DNA of 64,000 nt, from contig NZ_JYDE01000013.1 of NCBI RefSeq assembly GCF_003263515.1, forward strand, positions 1 to 64,000, given 5' to 3'. Within the stretch, counting starts at the first letter, position 1. Every line of letters begins with the position of its first letter. The notes under the pieces are model-generated. The model was not told the origin of the DNA. It did no database searches and saw only the letters and a list, made by a program, of their open reading frames with translations. Of the stretch, positions 37,892 to 46,941 are shown piece by piece. The position numbers and the translations under genes were made by a program. Source of the DNA: Rahnella inusitata. Lineage in GTDB: Bacteria; Pseudomonadota; Gammaproteobacteria; Enterobacterales; Enterobacteriaceae.

Positions 37892-38836
37892 TTAATGCGC
37901 CGGCGTCTGCGCGCACAGATACTGGTAAATCTGCTGCGTATCTTTGTCAGAACACAGGCGCGTGCCCATGTTCAGCGTGGCCGCGCTGCCAGCGGCTACG
38001 CCAAAGCGCACGATATCGAGCAGGTCAGCACCTTCGGCCAGTTTGAGCGTCATCGCGCCAACCATGCTGTCACCCGCGCCGACGGTACTCATCTTTTTCA
38101 CCGGCGGAGGCACCACCTGAAACGATCCCTGGGCGTCCACGGCCAGTGCGCCCTGAGGTCCGAGGGAAACGACCACGCGTTCAGCGCCACCTTCACGGAT
38201 GATTTGCTGCGCCGCCGCCAGCACATCACCCGGATTTTCCAGCGGATGACCGACCAACGCCGACAGCTCGTTCTGGTTCGGTTTCACTAACGCCAGACCG
38301 CCAATTTTCAGGCCAGCCGCCAGCGCTTCACCGGAGCTGTCGAGAATGCAGCGCAATCCGGCCTGCTGGGCCTTGCGGATAAGCCCGGTCAGCGCGCTGA
38401 TGTGCGTGCCCGGCGGCAGGCTGCCGCTGATGACCAGAGTTGAACCGGCCGGGATGCTTTCGACTTTGGCACTCAGGCTGGCGAACTCGGCTTCGGTCAG
38501 GCGTGCGCCTGGCATCACGAAGCGGTATTGCTCGCCGGTAGTTTCGGTGTGAACGTGCAGGTTCTGCCGCGTCCAGTCCTGCGTTTCCAGCGTGTCTGTG
38601 GTGATCCCTTCATCTCGCAGCAACTGCGCCAGATGCGCGCCGGTCGGGCCGCCCACCGGGAACAGCGCCGTCGCCTGTCCGCCGAGATGTACAATGGCGC
38701 GAGCGACGTTGATCCCGCCGCCGCCCGGCTCGAATACCGGCGCGGTACAGCGCAGTTTGCCTTCCGGATAAATCTTTGGAGTAAGCGTGGCGCTGTCCAG
38801 TGACGGAGCCAGAGTGAGCGTTACAATTTTGGTCAT
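37892..38836 (-). CDS. pfkB: 6-phosphofructokinase II
   Basis: PfkB phosphorylates fructose 6-phosphate with ATP in glycolysis. The 314-residue product matches E. coli PfkB (309) with both PfkB signatures: FEPGGGGINVARAI near residue 35 and STVGAGDSMVGAM near residue 245, whose Asp is the catalytic base, and VVVSLGPQGAL between. It lacks the PfkA fold. A GAGGGAA site precedes the ATG at 38836. It is monocistronic with its own terminator. 1-phosphofructokinase is the main alternative, but the sequence follows PfkB closely. Confidence 0.95.
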   Translation of the reverse strand: MTKIVTLTLAPSLDSATLTPKIYPEGKLRCTAPVFEPGGGGINVARAIVHLGGQATALFPVGGPTGAHLAQLLRDEGITTDTLETQDWTRQNLHVHTETTGEQYRFVMPGARLTEAEFASLSAKVESIPAGSTLVISGSLPPGTHISALTGLIRKAQQAGLRCILDSSGEALAAGLKIGGLALVKPNQNELSALVGHPLENPGDVLAAAQQIIREGGAERVVVSLGPQGALAVDAQGSFQVVPPPVKKMSTVGAGDSMVGAMTLKLAEGADLLDIVRFGVAAGSAATLNMGTRLCSDKDTQQIYQYLCAQTPAH

Positions 38837-39032
38837 TTTCGTTCCCTCATTTTTCCAAAAACTCATCTGAGAGTACCACCCTGAGAGGTTTTAGCAGCCC
38901 CTGATTGAGGGTTTAACGCGCCAGATCAAACCTGCTTGCGACATGGCTGCCTGTCACTGTAAGGTCACTTCGTGTTCTTTCAATCCGTGTAAAAATGCGT
39001 GTGTAAATGCATGAACGTTAAGGGAGTCAACG

Positions 39033-39563
39033 ATGGCAAGAAACATTGAAATCAAAGCAAAGGTTGATGATTTTTCGGCGCTGTATGAAAAGCTGGCGCT
39101 GATAAGCGACGGCCTGCCGGACATTATTGATCAGGACGACACCTTTTTTATCTGCCCGCACGGGCGTCTGAAATTACGTACGCTGGCGGCAGATCGCGGT
39201 GAGCTGATTTTTTATCAACGCCCTGACCAGGCTGGTCCGAAAACCAGTTTTTACCAGCTTTCTGAAACGCATGATCCCGACAGTCTGCGCGAAACCCTGA
39301 CGCTGGCTTATGGCGCGGCCGGTCGGGTGATTAAGCAGCGCACGTTGTTTATGGCCGGGCAAACCCGTTTGCATCTGGATCGGGTGAAAGGGCTGGGGGA
39401 TTATCTGGAGTTTGAAGTGGTGCTCGCAGAGAACGAAACGCCAGAAAAGGGCATTGCGATTGCAGAAGATTTACTTGAGCGGCTGGGTATCGATCGTCAG
39501 GAACTGGTGGATCAGGCCTACGTCGATTTACTGAGACAGAAGGGTAAACATCACGAAGACTAA
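39033..39563 (+). CDS. CYTH-domain protein (class IV adenylate cyclase-like)
   Basis: The 176-residue product is a CYTH triphosphate tunnel metalloenzyme. The N-terminal strand RNIEIKAKV supplies the E-x-K of the usual ExExK motif (the first Glu is Asn4). Alternating charged strands follow (RLKLRT, ELIFYQRP, RLHLDRVKGLGDYLEFEV). Members include class IV adenylate cyclase and thiamine triphosphatase; the form RNIEIKAKV is usually annotated as class IV cyclase-like, and which activity applies cannot be told. AAGGGAG precedes the ATG. Confidence 0.85.
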   Translation: MARNIEIKAKVDDFSALYEKLALISDGLPDIIDQDDTFFICPHGRLKLRTLAADRGELIFYQRPDQAGPKTSFYQLSETHDPDSLRETLTLAYGAAGRVIKQRTLFMAGQTRLHLDRVKGLGDYLEFEVVLAENETPEKGIAIAEDLLERLGIDRQELVDQAYVDLLRQKGKHHED

Positions 39564-39583
39564 CCGCGCCGGAACCGAAATAT

Positions 39584-39618
39584 TTGCCGCCTTCTCATTG
39601 CTGAGATGAAGGCGGCAA
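39584..39618. terminator. Hairpin between CYTH gene and ygfZ
   Basis: TTGCCGCCTTC and GAAGGCGGCAA form an 11-bp stem with a 13-nt loop between convergent genes. T runs are weak. Confidence 0.55.
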
Positions 39619-39635
39619 CGGAGCGTTTTAAGCGG

Positions 39636-40628
39636 TTACTTAGTTTCTTCCAGCGAGTACGGCAGTGGCTGAATGCTCAACTGGCTGGCCGCATCTTCAC
39701 GAACGCGAAGATGGGTATCAGCTTCCAGATCATTATTCAGCACCGCCTGAACCCAGACGGTGCCGTCGTTAAGCTGCACCGCTGCTAATACCGTGCCGGT
39801 TCGGCGCCAGTTCTCACCGAGCTGCATCTCAAGATCGTCTGCCGGAGCCGGTACTTTGCTGGCTTTTCCGGACAACCAGAACAGCGCACGTTTATTGGCG
39901 CCACGGTATTTCGCGCGCGCCACCATCTCCTGACCGGCGTAGCAGCCTTTAGTGAAGCTGATGCCGTCGAGCGCCTGAATATTGGTCGCCTGCGGAATAA
40001 ACTGCACCGCGTTGACGCTGTCAATTACCGGGAAACCGGCCTCAATATCCAGCGCCAGCCACTGCTGGCTGTCATTGCGCTGCGCCTGTTCACCCAGCTC
40101 TTCCACCACCTGACGGGATTTTTCCGGGCTGGTGATAATCAGAAAACGTTCGGCAGGCAGCGAAAAATGCAGCAGGGTCGTTTCATCCTGTTGCACCACC
40201 GGCTGCTCAGCGGTCGGCAGCGTCGAGAACAATCCGGTCAGCGCAGCGCTGGCCTGAAAACCGGCTACGCCAAGCAGGACCACGTCGTCATCGGCGGTAA
40301 AGGTGATTTTGGAAAACACCGCATACTTTTTAATTTCAGCTAACTGTGTATCGCGCAGGTTACGGCGTTCAAGATATGCCATTCCGTCGCCGCGTTTGAA
40401 CAGGCGCAGGTTGCTCCACATTTTGCCTTTGGCATCACAGTGCGCACAGAGCACATGATGATCGGCAGCCAGCGCATCGACGTCGGCTGTGACCTGACCT
40501 TGCAGATATTTCATTGTATCCGCGCCAGTCATGGTGACCATCGCCCAGTCTTCCAGCGAAATCAGAGTGAGGGGCAGATGGGAAGACGCTGAAGGTTTTT
40601 GCGGTGGAAACGGAAATTCGTGAGCCAT
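39636..40628 (-). CDS. ygfZ: tRNA-modifying/Fe-S cluster protein YgfZ
   Basis: YgfZ is a folate-binding relative of GcvT that supports repair or assembly of certain Fe-S enzymes, such as MiaB. The 330-residue product has the signature KGCYAGQE with its conserved Cys near residue 228 and the N-terminal block [12 protein letters not shown]. Length is close to E. coli (326). The ATG at 40628 follows GGGATAAG. It diverges from sdhE, which also acts on a flavin/Fe-S enzyme. Confidence 0.95.
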   Translation of the reverse strand: MAHEFPFPPQKPSASSHLPLTLISLEDWAMVTMTGADTMKYLQGQVTADVDALAADHHVLCAHCDAKGKMWSNLRLFKRGDGMAYLERRNLRDTQLAEIKKYAVFSKITFTADDDVVLLGVAGFQASAALTGLFSTLPTAEQPVVQQDETTLLHFSLPAERFLIITSPEKSRQVVEELGEQAQRNDSQQWLALDIEAGFPVIDSVNAVQFIPQATNIQALDGISFTKGCYAGQEMVARAKYRGANKRALFWLSGKASKVPAPADDLEMQLGENWRRTGTVLAAVQLNDGTVWVQAVLNNDLEADTHLRVREDAASQLSIQPLPYSLEETK

Positions 40629-40782
40629 TTTCTTATCCCGGTCTATGAAATGTGACTGATGCCTCATGGTAAAAGAGGCCACCGCCTTTGAAAACAGTTA
40701 TTGGTGCCTTTTACGGGATGCCTTCCGGAGAATGTAAACAGGGCGACAGGTTTGCATCAGGATTTACGGCACATCACGTAGA

Positions 40783-40811
40783 TTGACAAAACAAGGCAGC
40801 GAAAAGTTACT
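40783..40811 (+). promoter_or_regulatory. Candidate promoter of sdhE-ygfX
   Basis: A consensus TTGACA (40,783-40,788) is followed after 17 bp by GTTACT (40,806-40,811), a weak -10. It lies 66 bp before the sdhE start. Confidence 0.45.
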
Positions 40812-40876
40812 TTACAGGCCAAGCGGCTGTTAGAATCGAAAAAATTCCTGTTTCGTCCCTACAAAAGAGTCTCGTT

Positions 40877-41161
40877 ATGGAAAGCAAAAACCAACTGGAT
40901 ATCAATAACAGATCACGAATTCACTGGGCCTGTCGTCGCGGAATGCGCGAGCTGGATATCTCAATTATGCCCTTTTTCGAGCATGAATATGATTCGCTCA
41001 ACGATGTAGATAAAACCTTGTTTGCCCGTCTTCTGACCAGTGATGATCCCGATTTATTTAACTGGCTGATGAATCATGGCGCACCACAAGACGCTGAATT
41101 ACAACGCATGGTCGCGCTCATTCAGACACGAAATAAAGACCGTGGCCCTGTGGCGATGTGA
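40877..41161 (+). CDS. sdhE: FAD assembly factor SdhE
   Basis: SdhE promotes covalent attachment of FAD to the flavoprotein subunits of succinate dehydrogenase and fumarate reductase. The 94-residue product carries the essential RGxxE motif (CRRGMRELD, residues 20-26) and the FNWLMNHG segment. It is typical in length (88 in E. coli). ygfX starts inside its 3' end. Confidence 0.95.
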   Translation: MESKNQLDINNRSRIHWACRRGMRELDISIMPFFEHEYDSLNDVDKTLFARLLTSDDPDLFNWLMNHGAPQDAELQRMVALIQTRNKDRGPVAM

Positions 41162-41588
41162 TTTACGGGTGTCATGGCGCAGTCAATTAATTTCACTCGG
41201 CAGCTACGGCGGCGTGATGTTACTGATTTTGCTGGCACCCTGGCCCGCAGGCTATTGGCCCGCCTGGATGACCTTGCTGTTGCTGGTGCTGTTTGAATGC
41301 ATCCGCAGCCAGCGGCGCATCACAGCCCGCACCGGTGAAGTGATTTTGCTCGATGAGGAGCGTCTTTTATGGCGCGGTCATGAATGGCAGCTTCGCCATC
41401 CGGTGTGGATGGTCAGCCACGGTGCGCTGCTTTCTCTGCGGCGTGAAAAACGTAAAGGCGGTCTGGCGCAGGCAATGCGCAGTTCACGGCACCGTTTGTG
41501 GTTAGCATCGGACAGCATGAGTGTGGAGGAGTGGCGGCGTTTGCGCCAGATACTGCTCAACAGCCGCCCTCCTGGCCCGGAGAGATAG
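41142..41588 (+). CDS. ygfX: Inner membrane protein YgfX
   Basis: The 148-residue product has two N-terminal membrane helices ([16 protein letters not shown] and [17 protein letters not shown]) and a basic cytosolic tail ending in [10 protein letters not shown], as in E. coli YgfX, which has been linked to SdhE and to cell-shape defects when overproduced. The start is taken as GTG at 41142 ([11 protein letters not shown]), matching the family N-terminus and overlapping the sdhE stop by 20 bp; the frame is open further upstream. Confidence 0.88.
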   Translation: MALWRCDLRVSWRSQLISLGSYGGVMLLILLAPWPAGYWPAWMTLLLLVLFECIRSQRRITARTGEVILLDEERLLWRGHEWQLRHPVWMVSHGALLSLRREKRKGGLAQAMRSSRHRLWLASDSMSVEEWRRLRQILLNSRPPGPER

Positions 41589-41619
41589 GGCTGAAGGCGG
41601 CGCTGAAACGTCTTAAAGG

Positions 41620-42138
41620 TTACAGCAGGGCGTCCATTTCCAGCAGGATCTGCTCACACCACTGTTGCAGGCGTTCGTCGGTGAGATCGAACTGATTCAC
41701 ATCGTCGAGCGCCAGCCCGACAAAATGTTTGCCGTCCGCACTCAGCGGTTTAGGGCTGGTGAATTCAAAACCTTCCGTCGGCCAGAAACCAATAAACTTA
41801 ACGCCCATTGGCACCAGCTGGTGGTACAACATGCCCAGCGCATCGAGGAACCATTCGCTGTAACCGAGCTGGTCGCCCATGCCGTACATCGCCACAATCT
41901 TGCCACGCAGTTTAAGCGTAGGTAGTTGATTCCAGACGGCTTCCCAGTCTTCCTGGATCTCGCCGAAATCCCATGTCGGGATACCGAGGATCAGGACGCT
42001 GTAATCTTGCATTTTGTCCGGATCAACGTCTTTCAGGTTGTGCAAATCCACCAGTTCTTCGCCCAAAATATCGCGAATTTTCTCCGCGGCCATTTCGGTG
42101 TAGCAGGTGCTGGAGCCGTAGAAAAGTCCAATCTTCAT
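41620..42138 (-). CDS. fldB: Flavodoxin 2
   Basis: FldB is an FMN electron carrier. The 172-residue product begins with the phosphate loop [18 protein letters not shown], and continues with the FMN loops [13 protein letters not shown] and [18 protein letters not shown]; it follows E. coli FldB rather than FldA. The start may be the ATG at 42138 or that at 42150 (four codons longer); neither has a clear ribosome binding site. It diverges from xerD. Confidence 0.94.
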   Translation of the reverse strand: MKIGLFYGSSTCYTEMAAEKIRDILGEELVDLHNLKDVDPDKMQDYSVLILGIPTWDFGEIQEDWEAVWNQLPTLKLRGKIVAMYGMGDQLGYSEWFLDALGMLYHQLVPMGVKFIGFWPTEGFEFTSPKPLSADGKHFVGLALDDVNQFDLTDERLQQWCEQILLEMDALL

Positions 42139-42260
42139 ACTTGTTGCCATAACGTCAAAAGAATACGAATGGCATGGAGTGTAGCAGATTTGGGCTGTAT
42201 TCCGTCATAATGGCATCGTTCGCCCATCGCGCGGTGTGCACTTGTGCAAAAGGAATCAGG

Positions 42261-43220
42261 ATGCCAAAACAAGATAATGTGATCCGTCAGGGGGATAACC
42301 CTGAGCCGGCTGGCGAAGCGGTCAATCAGGCCGACCAGAGCCTGATGGAACAGTTTCTTGATACGTTGTGGATTGAGCGCAACCTCGCAGAAAATACGCT
42401 GGCGTCCTACCGTCAGGATCTGAAATCCCTGAGCGGCTGGCTGCACCACAACAACACAGATTTGCTGAACGTGAGCGCCGAAGACCTGCAAGCTTTTCTC
42501 GCCGAGCGGGTGGAAGGCGGTTATAAAGCGACCAGCTCGGCGCGTTTACTCAGCGCGATGCGCCGCTTGTTCCAGTATATGAACCGCGAATCCGTTCGTC
42601 AGGACGACCCGACGGCGCTGCTTTCTTCGCCCAAATTGCCGCAGCGCCTGCCAAAAGATCTCAGCGAAGCGCAGGTCAGTTCACTGCTCTCTTCCCCGAG
42701 CGTCGATGTGCCACTCGAACTGCGCGACAAGGCCATGCTCGAACTGCTGTATGCCACCGGTTTGCGTGTTTCCGAACTGGTCGGGCTGACGCTCAGTGAT
42801 ATCAGTCTGCGACAGGGCGTGGTACGTGTCATTGGTAAAGGAAACAAAGAGCGACTGGTTCCGATGGGAGAAGAAGCCGTGTACTGGCTGGAGAATTATT
42901 TTGAGCATGGAAGGCCGTGGCTGCTGAACGGACAATCGCTCGATATTGTTTTCCCGAGCAATCGCGCTCAGAAAATGACCCGTCAGACGTTCTGGCATCG
43001 CATCAAACACTATGCGATCCTTGCGGGTATTGATGCAGAGCGATTATCTCCCCACGTATTACGCCACGCTTTTGCCACTCATTTGCTTAACCATGGCGCG
43101 GATTTGCGCGTGGTACAAATGTTGTTAGGTCACAGTGACTTATCGACCACTCAAATTTATACGCATGTAGCGACTGAACGACTCAAACAGCTACATCAAC
43201 AACATCATCCCCGCGCATGA
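42261..43220 (+). CDS. xerD: Site-specific tyrosine recombinase XerD
   Basis: XerD resolves chromosome dimers at dif with XerC and FtsK. The 319-residue product carries the catalytic set at positions shifted by 21 from E. coli: Arg169, Lys193, His265 and Arg268 (HVLRHAF), His291 and the nucleophile Tyr300 (TTQIYTHV). AAGGA precedes the ATG at 42261, giving a polar N-terminal extension of about 20 residues compared with E. coli (298). First gene of xerD-dsbC-recJ, the order of E. coli. Confidence 0.96.
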   Translation: MPKQDNVIRQGDNPEPAGEAVNQADQSLMEQFLDTLWIERNLAENTLASYRQDLKSLSGWLHHNNTDLLNVSAEDLQAFLAERVEGGYKATSSARLLSAMRRLFQYMNRESVRQDDPTALLSSPKLPQRLPKDLSEAQVSSLLSSPSVDVPLELRDKAMLELLYATGLRVSELVGLTLSDISLRQGVVRVIGKGNKERLVPMGEEAVYWLENYFEHGRPWLLNGQSLDIVFPSNRAQKMTRQTFWHRIKHYAILAGIDAERLSPHVLRHAFATHLLNHGADLRVVQMLLGHSDLSTTQIYTHVATERLKQLHQQHHPRA

Positions 43221-43242
43221 TGCCGGGAAAAAGGACGAAATG

Positions 43243-43962
43243 ATGAAAAAAGGTTTACTGCTGCTCACCCTGATTACCGTGTGTATGAGCTCCGCGGTGC
43301 ATGCTGATGATGCGGCAATCAACGCCACGCTGAATAAACTGGGCATGAAAAATGCCGATATTCAGCAGACACCAGTCAACGGCTTGCGCGCTATTTCTAC
43401 CGACAGCGGCGTTATCTACATTACCGAAGATGGCAAACACGTTTTGCAGGGGCCGATGTATGACGTCAGCGGCGCTCAGCCGGTCAACGTGACCAATCAG
43501 GCTTTGATGACAAAGCTGGAAGCGCTGAAAAAAGAAATGATCGTCTACAAAGCCAAAAACGAAAAACACGTGATCACCGTGTTTACCGACATCACCTGTG
43601 GTTATTGCCACAAACTGCATCAGCAGATGCAGGACTACAACGATCTTGGCATCACCGTGCGTTATCTGGCTTTCCCGCGTCAGGGACTGAACTCGAAGAC
43701 CGAGAAAGATATGCAGTCGATCTGGTGTACCGGCGACCGCAATACCACCTTTGATGCGGCCATGCGTGGCGACGACATCGTCGCGGCAAGCTGCAAAACC
43801 AGTGATATTGCGAAACACTTTGAGCTGGGCGTCCAGTTGGGCGTAACCGGGACGCCGGCAATCGTGCTGCAAGACGGTACCTTGATCCCGGGCTATCAGC
43901 CGCCAAAAGAAATGGCCGCGATGCTCGACAAGCGCAATCCTTCAAATAAAACCGGTGGTTGA
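43243..43962 (+). CDS. dsbC: Thiol:disulfide interchange protein DsbC
   Basis: DsbC is the periplasmic disulfide isomerase, kept reduced by DsbD. The 239-residue product has a signal peptide cut near VHA-DDAA, a dimerisation domain with the GPMYDVSG block, and a thioredoxin domain with the CGYC active site near residue 119 and a cis-Pro segment (GTPAIVLQDG). The start could be ATG 43240 or 43243; the second is used as it gives MKKG as in the family. It begins 22 bp after xerD and recJ follows at 6 bp. Confidence 0.96.
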   Translation: MKKGLLLLTLITVCMSSAVHADDAAINATLNKLGMKNADIQQTPVNGLRAISTDSGVIYITEDGKHVLQGPMYDVSGAQPVNVTNQALMTKLEALKKEMIVYKAKNEKHVITVFTDITCGYCHKLHQQMQDYNDLGITVRYLAFPRQGLNSKTEKDMQSIWCTGDRNTTFDAAMRGDDIVAASCKTSDIAKHFELGVQLGVTGTPAIVLQDGTLIPGYQPPKEMAAMLDKRNPSNKTGG

Positions 43963-43968
43963 TTTTTC

Positions 43969-45702
43969 GTGACCTTGCAGACTCAACTACGCCGCCGTGA
44001 GGCCGCGACCGGCGTGGAACTCCCCGCCGAACTTTCTCCGTTACTACGCCGTTTGTATCTCTCTCGTGGGGTGAAAGACAGTCAGGAACTGGAGCGCAGC
44101 GTGCGCGGCATGCTGCCTTATCAGCAACTTGATGGCATCGATGACGCTGTGAAACTGCTGCAAAAAGCGCTCACCGAGCGGCTGCGCATTATCATCGTCG
44201 GGGATTTTGACGCCGATGGCGCGACCAGCACCGCGCTCGCGCTGCTCTCGTTGCGTAGTATGGGCTGCGGGAATATCGATTTTCTGGTGCCCAACCGTTT
44301 TGAAGACGGTTATGGCCTGAGCCCGGAAGTGGTGGAGCAGGCTGCTTCGCGCGGTGCCGAGCTTATTCTGACCGTCGATAACGGCATTTCTTCGCACGCG
44401 GGCGTCACGCTGGCGCATGAGAAAGGCATTCAGGTGCTGGTCACTGACCACCATCTGCCGGGCGAGACCTTGCCCGATGCTGAAGCGATCATTAACCCGA
44501 ATCTGCACGGGTGCGCGTTTCCCTCCAAATCGCTGGCGGGCGTTGGCGTGGCGTTTTACCTGATGCTGGCGCTGCGCAGTGCGCTTCGTGACAGCGGCTG
44601 GTTCGAGCAAAACGGCATCACGCCGCCGAATCTGGCGGAACATCTGGATCTGGTGGCGCTGGGTACCGTGGCGGACGTGGTGCCGCTCGATGCCAATAAC
44701 CGCATCATGGTGTACCAGGGACTGAACCGCATTCGTGCGGGCAAATGTCGCCCCGGTATACGCGCGCTGCTGGAAGTCGCAGGCCGCGAAGCCCGCACCC
44801 TGGGCGCCAGCGATTTAGGGTTTGCGCTCGGGCCACGGCTCAATGCCGCCGGGCGACTTGACGATATGTCTGTCGGCGTGGCGCTGTTGCTCACCGAGGA
44901 CATCGGACAAGCGCGCGCGCTGGCCAGCGATTTAGATGCGCTGAACCAGACCCGCCGCGAGATTGAGCAGGGGATGCAGGTTGAGGCGCTGGCGCTGTGC
45001 GATAAACTCGAGCGCGGAACCGATGCCTTGCCGTTCGGGCTGGCGATGTACCATCCGGAATGGCATCAGGGCGTGGTCGGCATATTGGCTTCGCGCCTGA
45101 AAGAACGTTTTAACCGCCCGGTGATTGCATTCGCACCGGCGGGCGAGGGGATTCTTAAAGGTTCTGGCCGTTCGATTGCCGGTTTGCATATGCGTGATGC
45201 GCTGGAGCGTCTCGACACGCTCAATCCCGGCCTGATGATGAAATTCGGCGGGCACGCCATGGCCGCCGGTTTATCACTCGAGGCGTCAAAGTTCGATGAA
45301 TTCCGTGACCGTTTTGCTGAACTGGTGGGCGAATGGCTGGATCCGTCGTATCTGGAAGGCGTGGTGTGGTCGGACGGTGAACTGGCCGCGCAGGAACTGA
45401 CGATTGATACCGCTGAAATGCTGCGTGACGGTGGCCCGTGGGGGCAGTCGTTCCCCGAACCGACGTTTGACGGCACGTTCCGGATCCTGCAACAAAAGCT
45501 GCTGAAAGAGCGTCATCTGAAACTGATGATTGAACCGGTTGGCGGCGGACCGCTGCTTGACGGCATCGCGTTTAATATCGATCCGACGTTCTGGCCTGAC
45601 AGCAGCATCCGCGAAGTGCAACTGGCCTACCGGCTGGATATCAATGAATTCCGTGGAAATCGCAGCGTTCAGCTGATCATTCAACATTTGTGGCCGAAAT
45701 AA
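43969..45702 (+). CDS. recJ: Single-strand 5'-3' exonuclease RecJ
   Basis: RecJ degrades single-stranded DNA 5' to 3' in RecF-pathway recombination and mismatch repair. The 577-residue product equals E. coli in length. DHH-family metal ligands are visible: DFDADG (79-84), TDHHLPGE (Asp160, His161, His162), the GTVADVVPLD motif, and the DHHA1 part with GGHAMAAG. The start is GTG at 43969, as in E. coli, 6 bp after dsbC, so it relies on coupling. Confidence 0.97.
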   Translation: MTLQTQLRRREAATGVELPAELSPLLRRLYLSRGVKDSQELERSVRGMLPYQQLDGIDDAVKLLQKALTERLRIIIVGDFDADGATSTALALLSLRSMGCGNIDFLVPNRFEDGYGLSPEVVEQAASRGAELILTVDNGISSHAGVTLAHEKGIQVLVTDHHLPGETLPDAEAIINPNLHGCAFPSKSLAGVGVAFYLMLALRSALRDSGWFEQNGITPPNLAEHLDLVALGTVADVVPLDANNRIMVYQGLNRIRAGKCRPGIRALLEVAGREARTLGASDLGFALGPRLNAAGRLDDMSVGVALLLTEDIGQARALASDLDALNQTRREIEQGMQVEALALCDKLERGTDALPFGLAMYHPEWHQGVVGILASRLKERFNRPVIAFAPAGEGILKGSGRSIAGLHMRDALERLDTLNPGLMMKFGGHAMAAGLSLEASKFDEFRDRFAELVGEWLDPSYLEGVVWSDGELAAQELTIDTAEMLRDGGPWGQSFPEPTFDGTFRILQQKLLKERHLKLMIEPVGGGPLLDGIAFNIDPTFWPDSSIREVQLAYRLDINEFRGNRSVQLIIQHLWPK

Positions 45703-45833
45703 GCCCGTTTCGGTCAGAATAAACCCGGCAAAAATACGGCTCGTTGCTATAAAAAGACTGCTAATTCCGTTAGAATCTGCGGTTCGAATGGCATTGGGCC
45801 AACTCCGAATCTAACGTAAGACGCGAAAAAATC

Positions 45834-46932
45834 ATGTTTGAAATTAATCCGGTAAAAAACCGCATTCAGGACCTGTCCGAGCGGACAGTCGTTCTTCGGG
45901 GGTATCTTTGACTATGATGCCAAGAAAGAACGCCTCGAAGAAGTAAACGCCGAGCTTGAACAGCCGGACGTGTGGAACGAACCTGAACGCGCACAGGCGC
46001 TGGGTAAAGAACGTTCCGCGCTGGAAGCCATCGTTGAAACCATCGACCAGCTGTTGCAGGGCGTCGAAGACGTGACCGGCTTGCTGGAACTGGCGGTTGA
46101 AGCCGAAGACGAAGACACGTTCAACGAAACTGTGGAAGAAGTCGATCAGCTGACAGCCAAGCTGGAACAGCTTGAATTCCGCCGCATGTTCTCCGGTGAA
46201 TACGACAGTGCAAGCTGCTACCTCGACATTCAGGCCGGTTCCGGTGGTACGGAAGCGCAGGACTGGGCGAGCATGTTGCTGCGTATGTATTTGCGCTGGG
46301 CAGAAGCCAAAGGCTTCAAAACGGAAGTGATTGAAGAGTCTGACGGCGAAGTCGCAGGCCTGAAATCCGCCACTATCAAAATCATCGGTGACTATGCGTT
46401 TGGCTGGTTGCGTACCGAAACGGGTGTTCATCGCCTTGTGCGTAAAAGCCCGTTTGACTCCGGCGGCCGTCGTCATACGTCTTTCAGTTCCGCGTTTGTG
46501 TACCCGGAAGTGGACGATGACATTGCTATCGAAATCAACCCTGCCGACCTGCGTATCGACGTCTACCGCGCGTCAGGTGCGGGTGGTCAGCACGTCAACA
46601 AAACGGAATCTGCGGTACGTATTACCCACCTTCCGACCAACATTGTGACCCAGTGTCAGAACGACCGCTCCCAGCATAAAAACAAAGATCAGGCCATGAA
46701 GCAGATGAAAGCCAAGCTTTATGAGTATGAGATGCAAAAGAAAAATGCGGATAAACAGCAGCTGGAAGACAACAAGTCTGACATCGGCTGGGGTAGCCAG
46801 ATTCGTTCTTACGTGCTGGATGATGCCCGTATCAAAGATTTGCGCACAGGTGTCGAAACACGAAATACGCAGGCCGTGTTGGATGGCGACCTGGATAAAT
46901 TCATCGAAGCCAGTTTGAAAGCCGGGTTATAA
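45834..46932 (+). CDS. prfB: Peptide chain release factor 2 (programmed +1 frameshift)
   Basis: RF2 reads UGA and UAA. The coding sequence is split: 25 codons from ATG 45834 lead to an in-frame TGA (45,909-45,911), and a +1 shift there joins the main frame ([11 protein letters not shown]) that runs to 46932, giving 365 residues, the E. coli length. The stop-codon tripeptide SPF (RKSPFDSGG) and the peptidyl-hydrolysis motif GGQ (SGAGGQHVN) are present, and the residue at the E. coli 246 site is the efficient Ala form ([10 protein letters not shown]). lysS follows at 9 bp, as in E. coli. Confidence 0.97.
45897..45912 (+). promoter_or_regulatory. prfB frameshift site CGGGGG-TAT-CTT-TGA-C
   Basis: The slippery CTT, the stop TGA and the following C are exactly as in E. 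coli, with a Shine-Dalgarno-like G run three bases before CTT. E. coli has AGG GGG here; this sequence has CGG GGG. The Arg codon is synonymous but one base of anti-Shine-Dalgarno pairing is lost. When RF2 is scarce the ribosome slips at CTT; when abundant it stops at TGA, so RF2 controls itself. Confidence 0.93.
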
Positions 46933-46941
46933 GGAACCAAC

